A stretch of 7,619 bases of DNA from Clostridium sp. (lineage in GTDB: Bacteria; Bacillota; Clostridia; Lachnospirales; Lachnospiraceae), in contig JAEDOC010000100.1 of the NCBI GenBank assembly GCA_016302185.1, forward strand, positions 1-7,619, read 5' to 3'. Made by a program: the position numbers and the translations under genes. Shown piece after piece: positions 1 to 5,201 of the stretch. Below the pieces are notes generated by a model, which worked only from the letters and a program-made list of their open reading frames with translations, had not been told where the DNA came from and made no database searches. Numbering within the stretch: the first letter of the stretch is position 1; the number at the start of each line of letters is the position of its first letter.

Positions 1-42
1 TTGGTAGTGCGGAGGTCACGGGTCCGATTCCCGTCAGCAGCT
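1..42 (+). tRNA. tRNA-Thr (anticodon GGT), 3' part only
   Basis: The window opens inside a tRNA, at about position 32. Bases 1-7 (TTGGTAG) read as the anticodon loop, with U33 followed by anticodon GGT (3-5) and A37. Bases 8-12 are the 3' side of the anticodon stem, 13-17 (AGGTC) the variable loop, 18-22 and 30-34 a perfect 5-bp T stem (ACGGG/CCCGT), and 23-29 the T loop. Bases 35-41 (CAGCAGC) are the 3' acceptor strand, implying a 5' strand GCTGCTG outside the window, and T42 is the discriminator. CCA is not encoded, so it would be added after transcription. The T loop reads TCCGATT, with C where U55 is normally found. The Thr identity rests on the anticodon only, because the 5' half is missing. 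Confidence 0.85.
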
Positions 43-46
43 CGTC

Positions 47-80
47 AAGGCTCTGGTATTTGCCAGAGCCTTTTCTTTTT
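47..80 (+). terminator. Intrinsic terminator of the tRNA-Thr gene
   Basis: A 10-bp perfect stem (47-56 with 63-72) encloses a 6-base loop (TATTTG). It contains the 8-bp core GGCTCTGG/CCAGAGCC and is followed by a T-rich run to base 80. It begins 4 bases after the tRNA 3' end, so it should end the tRNA transcript before guaA. Confidence 0.9.
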
Positions 81-104
81 GTGTCGCATTTCGTGTTGCA
101 TTTC
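81..104 (+). repeat. Two tandem 12-base repeats downstream of the tRNA
   Basis: GTGTCGCATTTC (81-92) is followed directly by GTGTTGCATTTC (93-104), with one mismatch. On the minus strand the units are in frame and read EMQH-EMRH. Such short direct repeats beside a tRNA 3' end may be recombinase binding sites or simple slippage; the sequence alone cannot decide. Confidence 0.6.
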
Positions 105-182
105 CTTCTCAAAATCCTTTTGTTTTCTACCGCCTAAAACTAAAGCTGTTTGCCGGAGCGGTGTCAGTTCTTCAAGATTTTC

Positions 183-212
183 TTGCCAGTTCCGGGACCT
201 CCGTGATAAGAT
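183..212 (+). promoter_or_regulatory. Probable sigma-A promoter for guaA
   Basis: A -35-like TTGCCA (183-188) is separated by 18 bases from a -10-like TAAGAT (207-212). The -10 is preceded by TGA at 204-206, an extended -10 TGn element. Transcription would begin near base 219, leaving a leader of about 30 bases, too short for a purine riboswitch. The tRNA terminator lies upstream, so guaA needs its own promoter. Confidence 0.5.
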
Positions 213-239
213 GATTATATCGCAGACATTTTATGATTG

Positions 240-246
240 AAGGAGG
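240..246 (+). promoter_or_regulatory. Ribosome binding site fixing the guaA start
   Basis: AAGGAGG stands 5 bases before the ATG at 252. An in-frame ATG at 237 overlaps this site and would add five residues with no homology, so 252 is the better start. Confidence 0.85.
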
Positions 247-251
247 TTTTT

Positions 252-1541
252 ATGAAACAGGATATGATCCTTATTCTTGATCTGGGCAGCGATGAAAATC
301 CGCGTCTGGCCCGGGAAATCAGAGCCATGGGTGTGTATACAGAAATTCATGCCCATGACATTACGAAGGAACAGCTGGAAGCACTTCCCAATGTGAGAGG
401 AATCATCTTAAACGGCGGCATAAACCGTGTGGTAGATGGTGTGGAGATTGATGCTTCTGCTGCGGTTTATGAGAGCGGCCTTCCTATCTGGGCCATCGAT
501 CACAAGGGCAGTGCACCGTTAGCTTCTGAGGGAGAGACACGGGAGAAGGCAATTGCCGCGTTTGTGTTTGATACCTGTAAGGCAGAGGCCAATTGGAACA
601 TGGACAACTTCATTGCCGATCAGATTGAGCTGATTCGTCGTCAGGTAGGCGATCGCAAGGTACTTCTGGCTCTGTCCGGCGGTGTGGATTCTTCCGTTGT
701 AGCAGCTCTTCTCATTAAGGCGATCGGAAATCAGCTGACCTGTGTTCATGTAAATCATGGTCTTTTGAGAAAGGGAGAGCCGGAGCAGGTAGTGAAAGTG
801 TTCCGTGATGAGCTGGGAGCCAACTTAATCTATGTGGATGCAGTGGATCGTTTTCTGGACAAGCTGGCCGGGGTTTCCGATCCGGAGAAAAAGAGAAAGA
901 TTATCGGTGCAGAATTTATCCGTGTGTTCGAGGAGGAAGCCCGTAAGCTGGAGGGCATTGAGTTCCTGGCACAGGGAACCATCTATCCGGATATCATTGA
1001 GTCCGGTACCAAGACCGTAAAAGCGGTAAAGAGCCACCACAATGTGGGCGGCCTTCCGGAGGATCTGAAGTTTAAGCTGGTAGAGCCGCTGGCAATGCTT
1101 TTTAAGGATGAGGTTCGTGCCTGCGGTGCAGCCCTGGGACTGCCGTCCTCCATGGTATATCGTCAGCCGTTCCCGGGACCGGGCTTAGGTGTCCGCTGTC
1201 TGGGTGCGATTACCCGTGATCGTCTGGAGGCGGTCCGTGAGTCCGATGCCATCCTGCGGGAAGAATTTGCCTTAAACGGCCTGGAAGGTAAGGTTTGGCA
1301 GTATTTTACCGTGGTTCCGGATCTGAAGTCCGTGGGTGTCCGTGACGGCAAGCGTGCCGATGAGTGGCCGGTGATTCTTCGCGCGGTGAATACCGTGGAT
1401 GCCATGACAGCAACGGTGGAGGATGTGCCCTTTGCCCTGCTTCAGAAGATTACGGACCGCATTACCCACGAGGTGGCCGGAGTGAACCGCGTACTGTTTG
1501 ATCTGACTCCGAAGCCAACCGGAACAATTGAGTGGGAATAA
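252..1541 (+). CDS. guaA: GMP synthase with degenerate, probably inactive glutaminase domain
   Basis: This enzyme would convert XMP to GMP with ATP and a nitrogen donor, the last step of guanine nucleotide synthesis, in the cytoplasm. The product is 429 residues; typical GuaA has about 510-520. Residues about 115-310 form the ATP-pyrophosphatase domain, with P-loop SGGVDSS (142-148), HGLLRKGE (169-176), KRKIIG (214-219), QGTIYPD (241-247) and KSHHNVGGLPED (260-271). Residues about 304-429 are the dimerisation domain, with RQPFPGPGLG (304-313), ESDAILREE (330-338) and the C-terminal TIEWE. The N-terminal class I glutamine amidotransferase domain is reduced to about 110 residues. The oxyanion-loop region reads LNGGIN instead of SGGPN, the nucleophile Cys of the GIC motif is replaced by Asp83 (AIDHKG), and about 90 residues including the His-Glu pair of HPE are absent. 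Synthesis is therefore expected to use ammonia or a separate glutaminase. The other domains are well kept, so this does not look like a decaying gene; it may be a second paralogue. The stop codon is 3 bases before the next gene. Confidence 0.93.
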   Translation: MKQDMILILDLGSDENPRLAREIRAMGVYTEIHAHDITKEQLEALPNVRGIILNGGINRVVDGVEIDASAAVYESGLPIWAIDHKGSAPLASEGETREKAIAAFVFDTCKAEANWNMDNFIADQIELIRRQVGDRKVLLALSGGVDSSVVAALLIKAIGNQLTCVHVNHGLLRKGEPEQVVKVFRDELGANLIYVDAVDRFLDKLAGVSDPEKKRKIIGAEFIRVFEEEARKLEGIEFLAQGTIYPDIIESGTKTVKAVKSHHNVGGLPEDLKFKLVEPLAMLFKDEVRACGAALGLPSSMVYRQPFPGPGLGVRCLGAITRDRLEAVRESDAILREEFALNGLEGKVWQYFTVVPDLKSVGVRDGKRADEWPVILRAVNTVDAMTATVEDVPFALLQKITDRITHEVAGVNRVLFDLTPKPTGTIEWE

Positions 1542-1544
1542 AGA

Positions 1545-2258
1545 ATGAAAAAACTCTTTTTAACCAGCAGTCCCACCGGGCCGCTGGACGGAAGCAGGCC
1601 GGTGGCCGGTCTGGATGAATGGAATGATTTTGTAGTAAACCTGAAGAAGGTCTGGAAGGATTCGTCCCGATGCCTGATGATTGCGGCATCGCCGGACTGC
1701 TTCCGGAAGAATGAGGAGATGACATCCTTTTTTGCCGGAGTAATGAAACGGTCCGGGCTTTCTGTCAGTTCTTTTGATGTGTGGGATCACAGAACGACGG
1801 ATGTTTCGGAAGAGGCCCTTTGCTCCTATGATGTGATTTTTCTGGGCGGAGGCCATGTGCCGACTCAGAATGCATTTTTTCAGCAGATTGGACTGAGAGA
1901 GAAGATCCGAGGCTTTGAGGGCATTGTGATTGGAATCAGCGCGGGAAGTATGAACAGCGCGGATGTGGTGTACGCACAGCCGGAGCTTCCGGGTGAATCT
2001 GAGGACAGCGGTTATCTGCGGTTTCTTCCGGGTCTGAATTTGACAAAGACGATGATCCTGCCTCATTATCAGATGGTAAAGGATACTATTCTGGATGGAA
2101 AGCGATTGTTTGAGGAGATTACCTATCCGGACAGTCTGGGACGGGAATTCCTGATTCTTCCTGACGGAAGCTATCTCATGAGTATTGACGGCAGGGAAAG
2201 TGTGTGGGGAGAGGCGTGGCTTCTGAAGGATGGGAAGCTGGAACCCTATCCGGCTTGA
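1545..2258 (+). CDS. Peptidase S51 family (dipeptidase E-like) serine hydrolase
   Basis: This is a 237-residue cytoplasmic protein with the class I glutamine amidotransferase-like fold used by the S51 family (dipeptidase E, cyanophycinase). The fold-defining parts are visible: a first strand KKLFLTSS, a glycine-rich strand end VIFLGGGH (97-104), and the nucleophile elbow GISAGSM (130-136) with Ser132 as likely nucleophile. His174 in LPHYQ and Asp207 in LPDGSY sit where Salmonella/E. coli PepE has its His and Glu, recalled from the PepE motifs NPHF and LPEGNW. S51 members cleave short acidic peptides such as Asp-X dipeptides; the substrate here is unknown. The gene starts 3 bases after guaA with only a weak Shine-Dalgarno match inside the guaA end, which suggests translational coupling. 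A strong terminator follows. A serine nucleophile argues against a true glutaminase. The name PepE is not given because the substrate cannot be read from sequence. Confidence 0.85.
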   Translation: MKKLFLTSSPTGPLDGSRPVAGLDEWNDFVVNLKKVWKDSSRCLMIAASPDCFRKNEEMTSFFAGVMKRSGLSVSSFDVWDHRTTDVSEEALCSYDVIFLGGGHVPTQNAFFQQIGLREKIRGFEGIVIGISAGSMNSADVVYAQPELPGESEDSGYLRFLPGLNLTKTMILPHYQMVKDTILDGKRLFEEITYPDSLGREFLILPDGSYLMSIDGRESVWGEAWLLKDGKLEPYPA

Positions 2259-2284
2259 CAAGTCAGGATAATTAAAAAAAGGAT

Positions 2285-2307
2285 GCTGCAGTGACAGAGA
2301 CTGCAGC
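2285..2307. other. Short hairpin before the main terminator
   Basis: GCTGCAGT (2285-2292) and ACTGCAGC (2300-2307) form a perfect 8-bp stem with a 7-base loop, starting 26 bases after the S51 gene. On the plus strand it is followed by A residues, not T, so it is not a plus-strand terminator by itself. On the minus strand a T run (complement of 2274-2280) follows it, so it could stop antisense transcripts, or it may protect the mRNA 3' end. Confidence 0.45.
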
Positions 2308-2364
2308 AAAAAAGCAGAAAAATGACCGGGGACAAGATTGCCGCGGTCATTTTTCTGCTTTTTT
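2308..2364 (+). terminator. Strong terminator, perfect 21-bp stem, possibly bidirectional
   Basis: Bases 2308-2328 pair without mismatch with 2344-2364 around a 15-base loop. The 5' arm begins with six A residues and the 3' arm ends with six T residues, so a U tract follows the GC-containing part of the stem in either direction. It ends the guaA-S51 transcript and could also block antisense reading. Confidence 0.85.
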
Positions 2365-2424
2365 CTGTCATTATAATACCACAAAATGGCCCCAAAAACA
2401 AGACTGGTAGTGGACGGATAGTGA

Positions 2425-2433
2425 TGATATAAT
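2425..2433 (+). promoter_or_regulatory. Extended -10 promoter for the DUF6323/DUF6179 fragments
   Basis: TGATATAAT contains a perfect TATAAT (2428-2433) directly preceded by the TGn extension. The -35 region at 17-base spacing (TGGTAG, 2405-2410) is poor, as is common for extended -10 promoters. The expected start is near 2440, some 25 bases before the ATG at 2466. Confidence 0.6.
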
Positions 2434-2465
2434 ACGGTTTCATTCATAGAGCGGAGGCGGAACAG

Positions 2466-2726
2466 ATGGAGAAGAACTGGGTAAGTATATTGTCGCAGAA
2501 GAATCAGCTGGCGGCGGTGATGGAGACAAACCGGAGAACGGAGCGGTTCGGACTGGTTCTAAGTGAAGAGGACGCAAAGCTGATTCTGGCAGAGAGGAGT
2601 AATGTTCTGCGGGAACAGAGAAGGGTGGAATTTGGCGGAGGAATCACGGAAAAGCTGATTTATGAATTCTGCGATTCGCCTTATATCAGTCAGGACACCT
2701 CAGATGACAGCCAGGCAGGCGTATGA
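2466..2726 (+). CDS. DUF6323-like protein, truncated N-terminal fragment
   Basis: This 86-residue product begins at an ATG 8 bases after a good GGAGG (2453-2457). Residues 1 to about 76 resemble the N-terminus of the uncharacterised DUF6323 family of Lachnospiraceae, recognised from MEKNWVSILSQKNQ, ETNRRTERFGLVLSEEDA and the ending YEFCDSPYISQD. Family members continue for roughly another 70-80 residues. Here the frame instead runs into about 10 unrelated residues (TSDDSQAGV) and a stop at 2724-2726. The downstream sequence then matches another family in a different frame. Most likely a deletion removed the 3' half of this gene together with the 5' half of the next. No function is known, and no membrane segment or catalytic motif is visible. 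Family identity is from memory of its motifs. Confidence 0.6.
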   Translation: MEKNWVSILSQKNQLAAVMETNRRTERFGLVLSEEDAKLILAERSNVLREQRRVEFGGGITEKLIYEFCDSPYISQDTSDDSQAGV

Positions 2727-3279
2727 GACGGGGCTGATCTGTGTGGAACGCAAGGTCCGGATGGCGCTGCAGCTGTACCATGAACTTCTGCCGGAGTTTG
2801 ATGATTATGGGAACCGGTGTCTGGGCGACACATTTATTAAGGGCCTGCCGGAGTTCTTCCGGTGGTATGATATGAAATTTGAACCGCAGAATACGATTCT
2901 GATGCTGGATTATCCGGTACTTCGGGATCTTTCGTCCTTAACAGGGGTGGACCGGATTTATGAATTCCTTCGCTGCCTTTCTCTGGAACAGGAATTTTTA
3001 AAAGGGTTTCCGGCCGGATGCGTGCAGCAGCTTCTGGATGAATACGCAGGCGGGTATCGGAACAGGATAGAAAATCTTTGTGAGATTGTTCTTATCGTTC
3101 TCTTTCGCTCTTTTTCGGGAACACGGGAGCAGCTGCGAAGTGCGGTGAGGCAGTTGCTGGAAAAGCAGTACGGTGAACGGGGAATGCTGCTGATGGACTA
3201 TTTTTCAGAGGCGGTGGATGGAATTGCGATTTGCAGGGAAGCGGCATATGAAGCGGAGGAAAATAGAAAAAATCCCTGA
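2704..3279 (+). CDS. DUF6179-like protein, truncated C-terminal fragment
   Basis: This 191-residue frame starts at ATG 2704 (MTARQAYETGL), overlapping the end of the previous frame by 23 bases. The same frame is open back to an ATG at 2662, but those 14 extra codons lie in the DUF6323-like coding sequence read out of frame. The body, with ELLPEFDDYGNRCLGDTF, KGLPEFFRWYDMKF, LMLDYPVLRDLSSLTGVD and SLEQEFLKGFP, resembles the C-terminal half of the uncharacterised DUF6179 family, whose members are, as I recall, some 400-500 residues. No good Shine-Dalgarno precedes 2704, so translation would depend on reinitiation after the upstream stop. The product is soluble, with no transmembrane stretch and no catalytic motif I can name. 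It is probably a broken gene that still has an open frame. Confidence 0.6.
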   Translation: MTARQAYETGLICVERKVRMALQLYHELLPEFDDYGNRCLGDTFIKGLPEFFRWYDMKFEPQNTILMLDYPVLRDLSSLTGVDRIYEFLRCLSLEQEFLKGFPAGCVQQLLDEYAGGYRNRIENLCEIVLIVLFRSFSGTREQLRSAVRQLLEKQYGERGMLLMDYFSEAVDGIAICREAAYEAEENRKNP

Positions 3280-3298
3280 AAGAAAAGCTTTTCATTTG

Positions 3299-3327
3299 TT
3301 GTATCTCATAAAAGGATATGCTAAAAT
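3299..3327 (+). promoter_or_regulatory. Sigma-A-type promoter of the phospholipid operon
   Basis: TTGTAT (3299-3304) is separated by exactly 17 bases from TAAAAT (3322-3327), and a TGC just before the -10 gives the extended form. Transcription would begin near 3334, giving a leader of about 90 bases before the GTG at 3427. The leader shows no riboswitch or T-box fold that I can recognise. Confidence 0.7.
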
Positions 3328-3426
3328 AAATAGAATATGGTGCATAATAAGTGCAAAATGTCTGCAATAGAAGGGATGGAATGAGAAGGTTACAAGGGCG
3401 AAAAGGTGTAGGAAAGGTCAAAATGG

Positions 3427-4491
3427 GTGAATGATTCTGTGTGGACAAACCGTAAAAAATTATATCTGAATCTGTTGTTTGTAGCGGTCATCTTTTTTCT
3501 GACCCTGTGGCTGGTATTCCGCGGGGAGGATCCGGGGGATGTGGCGGAGTATCTGTCAGAGGCAGACCCCCGCTTTGTTCTGTTAAGTATTCTTTGTGTC
3601 ATATTTTTTATTCTGGGAGAATCAGTAATTATCAATTATCTGATGCGGACACTGGGGCAGCCGGTCCGTTTTTTTCACTGCTGTCTGTATTCCTTTATCG
3701 GCTTCTTTTTCAGCTGCATTACTCCGTCGGCCTCCGGCGGTCAGCCGATGCAGGTGGTTGCGATGCACAGGGATGAGATTCCGGTGCCGGTGGCGACGGT
3801 GGTGCTGGCCATAGTGACCATCACGTATAAGCTGGTGCTGGTGGTAATCGGCTGTGCCGTATTTCTGATTCGTCCGTCGCGAATCATGGCGTGCCTGGAG
3901 CCGGTGGAGGGCGTGATGGTGCTTGGCATTGTGCTGAATGTGGCCTGTATTACCCTGCTTTTAATGCTGGTATTTCACCCCCATTTTGTTAAGGTAGCCG
4001 CAGCGCGGCTGATGGAGATGTTTTGCCGGATTCGTCCGATGAGCCACCCGGAGCGGCAGATGGAACGACTGGAACGACTGACGGATCAGTATCACGGGAC
4101 AGCGGAATTCTATAGAACCCACCGGCATGTGATGGTGCAGGTATTTCTGATTACATTCCTGCAGAGAATCTGTCTGTTTCTGGTTACCTGGTTTACCTAT
4201 CTTGCCTTTGGCCTTCCGCCGGAACAGATGACTGTGATTCTGATACTTCAGGCGATGATATCGGTAGCTTCGGATATGCTGCCTCTGCCCGGAGGTATGG
4301 GAGTCAGCGAAAGCCTGTTTCTGGTGATTTTCCTTCCGTTTTTTGGCGAGGAGCTGATTCTTCCGGCTATGGTGCTCAGCCGGGGGATTGGATATTATAC
4401 TCAGCTGCTCATCAGTGCCCTGATGACGGCTGCATCTTCTTTTATTCTCAAGAGAGATGATGGAAAAAGAAAGGAGTTTTCTGCCACATGA
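3427..4491 (+). CDS. Flippase-like integral membrane protein, LPG_synthase_TM (UPF0104) family
   Basis: This 354-residue protein has about eight to nine hydrophobic segments (roughly 12-31, 50-71, 84-100, 122-148, 163-183, 236-262, 268-284, 296-313, 322-341) and a charged loop near 200-235. It carries the two hallmarks of the family related to the membrane half of MprF: TPSASGGQP (99-107) and LPLPGGMGVSE (285-295). MprF joins such a flippase domain to a cytosolic aminoacyl-transferase domain; that domain is absent here, so this is a stand-alone membrane protein. The start is GTG at 3427, since a stop lies in frame at 3409-3411. The site AAAGG (3413-3417) is 9 bases upstream. The gene overlaps pssA by 4 bases (ATGA), so a role in moving or handling the aminophospholipids made by the next two genes is plausible, but is inferred from context. 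Family confidence is high; function is uncertain. Confidence 0.85.
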   Translation: MNDSVWTNRKKLYLNLLFVAVIFFLTLWLVFRGEDPGDVAEYLSEADPRFVLLSILCVIFFILGESVIINYLMRTLGQPVRFFHCCLYSFIGFFFSCITPSASGGQPMQVVAMHRDEIPVPVATVVLAIVTITYKLVLVVIGCAVFLIRPSRIMACLEPVEGVMVLGIVLNVACITLLLMLVFHPHFVKVAAARLMEMFCRIRPMSHPERQMERLERLTDQYHGTAEFYRTHRHVMVQVFLITFLQRICLFLVTWFTYLAFGLPPEQMTVILILQAMISVASDMLPLPGGMGVSESLFLVIFLPFFGEELILPAMVLSRGIGYYTQLLISALMTAASSFILKRDDGKRKEFSAT

Positions 4492-5201
4492 TACATTTTA
4501 TCGGAGTTTATGATTATACGGTGGTGCTGACGTACATCGGACTGATGTTTTCTGTCTTTGGCATGACCCAGGCGATTCACAGTGACTATAAGATGGCAAT
4601 CTTCTGCCTGGCAATGTCGGGGATCTGCGATACCTTTGACGGAAGGATTGCCAGAACCAAGAAAAACCGGACGGAAGAGGAGAAATCCTTTGGGATTCAG
4701 CTGGATTCTCTCTGTGATGTGGTCTGCTTCGGCATTTTTCCGGCTCTGATTTGCTATCTTCTGGGAGTCCGCGGTACGCTTGGGCTTGCGATTGTATTTT
4801 TCTACTGCACCTGTGCGGTGATACGGCTGGCCTTTTTTAATGTTCTGGAGGAAAAACGCCAGAAGACGGAAGGAGGCTGCAATAAGTCCTACCGGGGACT
4901 TCCGGTAACATCGATCTCCTTTATTCTTCCGGTAGCCTTTTGGCTGCAGTTTGTTATTTCGGATTTTGTGTTTCTGATTCTGCTGCACATGGTTCTGACC
5001 GTGGTGGGCTTTTTGTTCATTCTGGATGTTCAGATTCCAAAACCGACACTGAAGACGATCCTGGCGATGATTGCGTTTGTCACGGTTACGGTGGGGATTA
5101 TCTTTGCTTATACCAGATTCCATCTGCCGTCGCCGGGGGATGAATCCAATCAGATTGTGAATGAGATTATCGAGGAAATCAATGAAACAGATACTCCGTA
5201 A
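4488..5201 (+). CDS. pssA: CDP-diacylglycerol-serine O-phosphatidyltransferase
   Basis: Phosphatidylserine synthase makes phosphatidylserine and CMP from CDP-diacylglycerol and serine in the cytoplasmic membrane. The 237-residue protein has the CDP-alcohol phosphatidyltransferase signature with Asp48, Asp51, Gly52, Ala55, Arg56, Gly69, Asp73 and Asp77. The gap between Arg56 and Gly69 is 12 residues, longer than the usual 8-9. Typical PssA segments RLAFFNV (113-119) and YRGLPVT (135-141) are also present. Hydrophobic helices lie at roughly 10-28, 35-47, 76-93, 98-115, 140-160, 161-180 and 188-208, and the tail is acidic and soluble. AAGGAG (4471-4476) is 11 bases before the ATG. The start overlaps the stop of the flippase-like gene, and the 3' end overlaps psd by 20 bases, so expression is coupled. 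This is the membrane-type (Gram-positive) class, not the PLD-like E. coli class. Confidence 0.95.
   Translation: MIHFIGVYDYTVVLTYIGLMFSVFGMTQAIHSDYKMAIFCLAMSGICDTFDGRIARTKKNRTEEEKSFGIQLDSLCDVVCFGIFPALICYLLGVRGTLGLAIVFFYCTCAVIRLAFFNVLEEKRQKTEGGCNKSYRGLPVTSISFILPVAFWLQFVISDFVFLILLHMVLTVVGFLFILDVQIPKPTLKTILAMIAFVTVTVGIIFAYTRFHLPSPGDESNQIVNEIIEEINETDTP
5172..5177 (+). promoter_or_regulatory. Ribosome binding site within pssA that sets the psd start
   Basis: GAGGAA sits 4 bases before the ATG at 5182. An in-frame ATG at 5161 would overlap pssA more deeply and has no comparable site, so 5182 is preferred. Confidence 0.6.

Larger units (their letters stand above)
45..230 (-). pseudogene. Possible 3' remnant of a minus-strand gene next to the tRNA
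   Basis: On the minus strand a frame is open for 61 codons, from just after a stop at 231-233 to a TGA at 45-47. It has no usable start codon until two ATGs near its end. The translation has a protein-like make-up, including NWQENLEELTPLRQ, ALVLGGRKQKDFEKE and EMQHEMRHKKKR, and it finishes inside the tRNA terminator (RLWQIPEP). I do not recognise the family. A C-terminal tail lying against a tRNA 3' end would fit an integrase left behind by an element that used this tRNA as its target, but no integrase motif is visible. It could also be a chance open frame, since it overlaps the probable guaA promoter. Confidence 0.3.

Noticed and set aside
105..251. Possible purine riboswitch in front of guaA
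   Set aside because: The likely leader is only about 30 bases, and I see no three-way junction or conserved guanine-riboswitch loop sequences.
2372..2377. TATAAT just after the main terminator, on the plus strand, and a TTGTTT-17-TATTAT pair on the minus strand
   Set aside because: The plus-strand hexamer has no -35 and lies against the hairpin; the extended -10 at 2425-2433 is better. The minus-strand pair would read at once into the terminator, so no transcript of interest is expected.
1560..2447. 295-codon open frame on the minus strand opposite the S51 gene
   Set aside because: The plus strand encodes a protein with clear S51 motifs and a proper operon position. The minus-strand translation shows no recognisable domain, and its frame also runs through the terminator hairpins.
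3282..3293. Palindrome GAAAAGCTTTTC after the DUF6179-like fragment, considered as a terminator
   Set aside because: It has no loop, is AT-rich and is not followed by a T run. It may reduce read-through a little but cannot be called a terminator.
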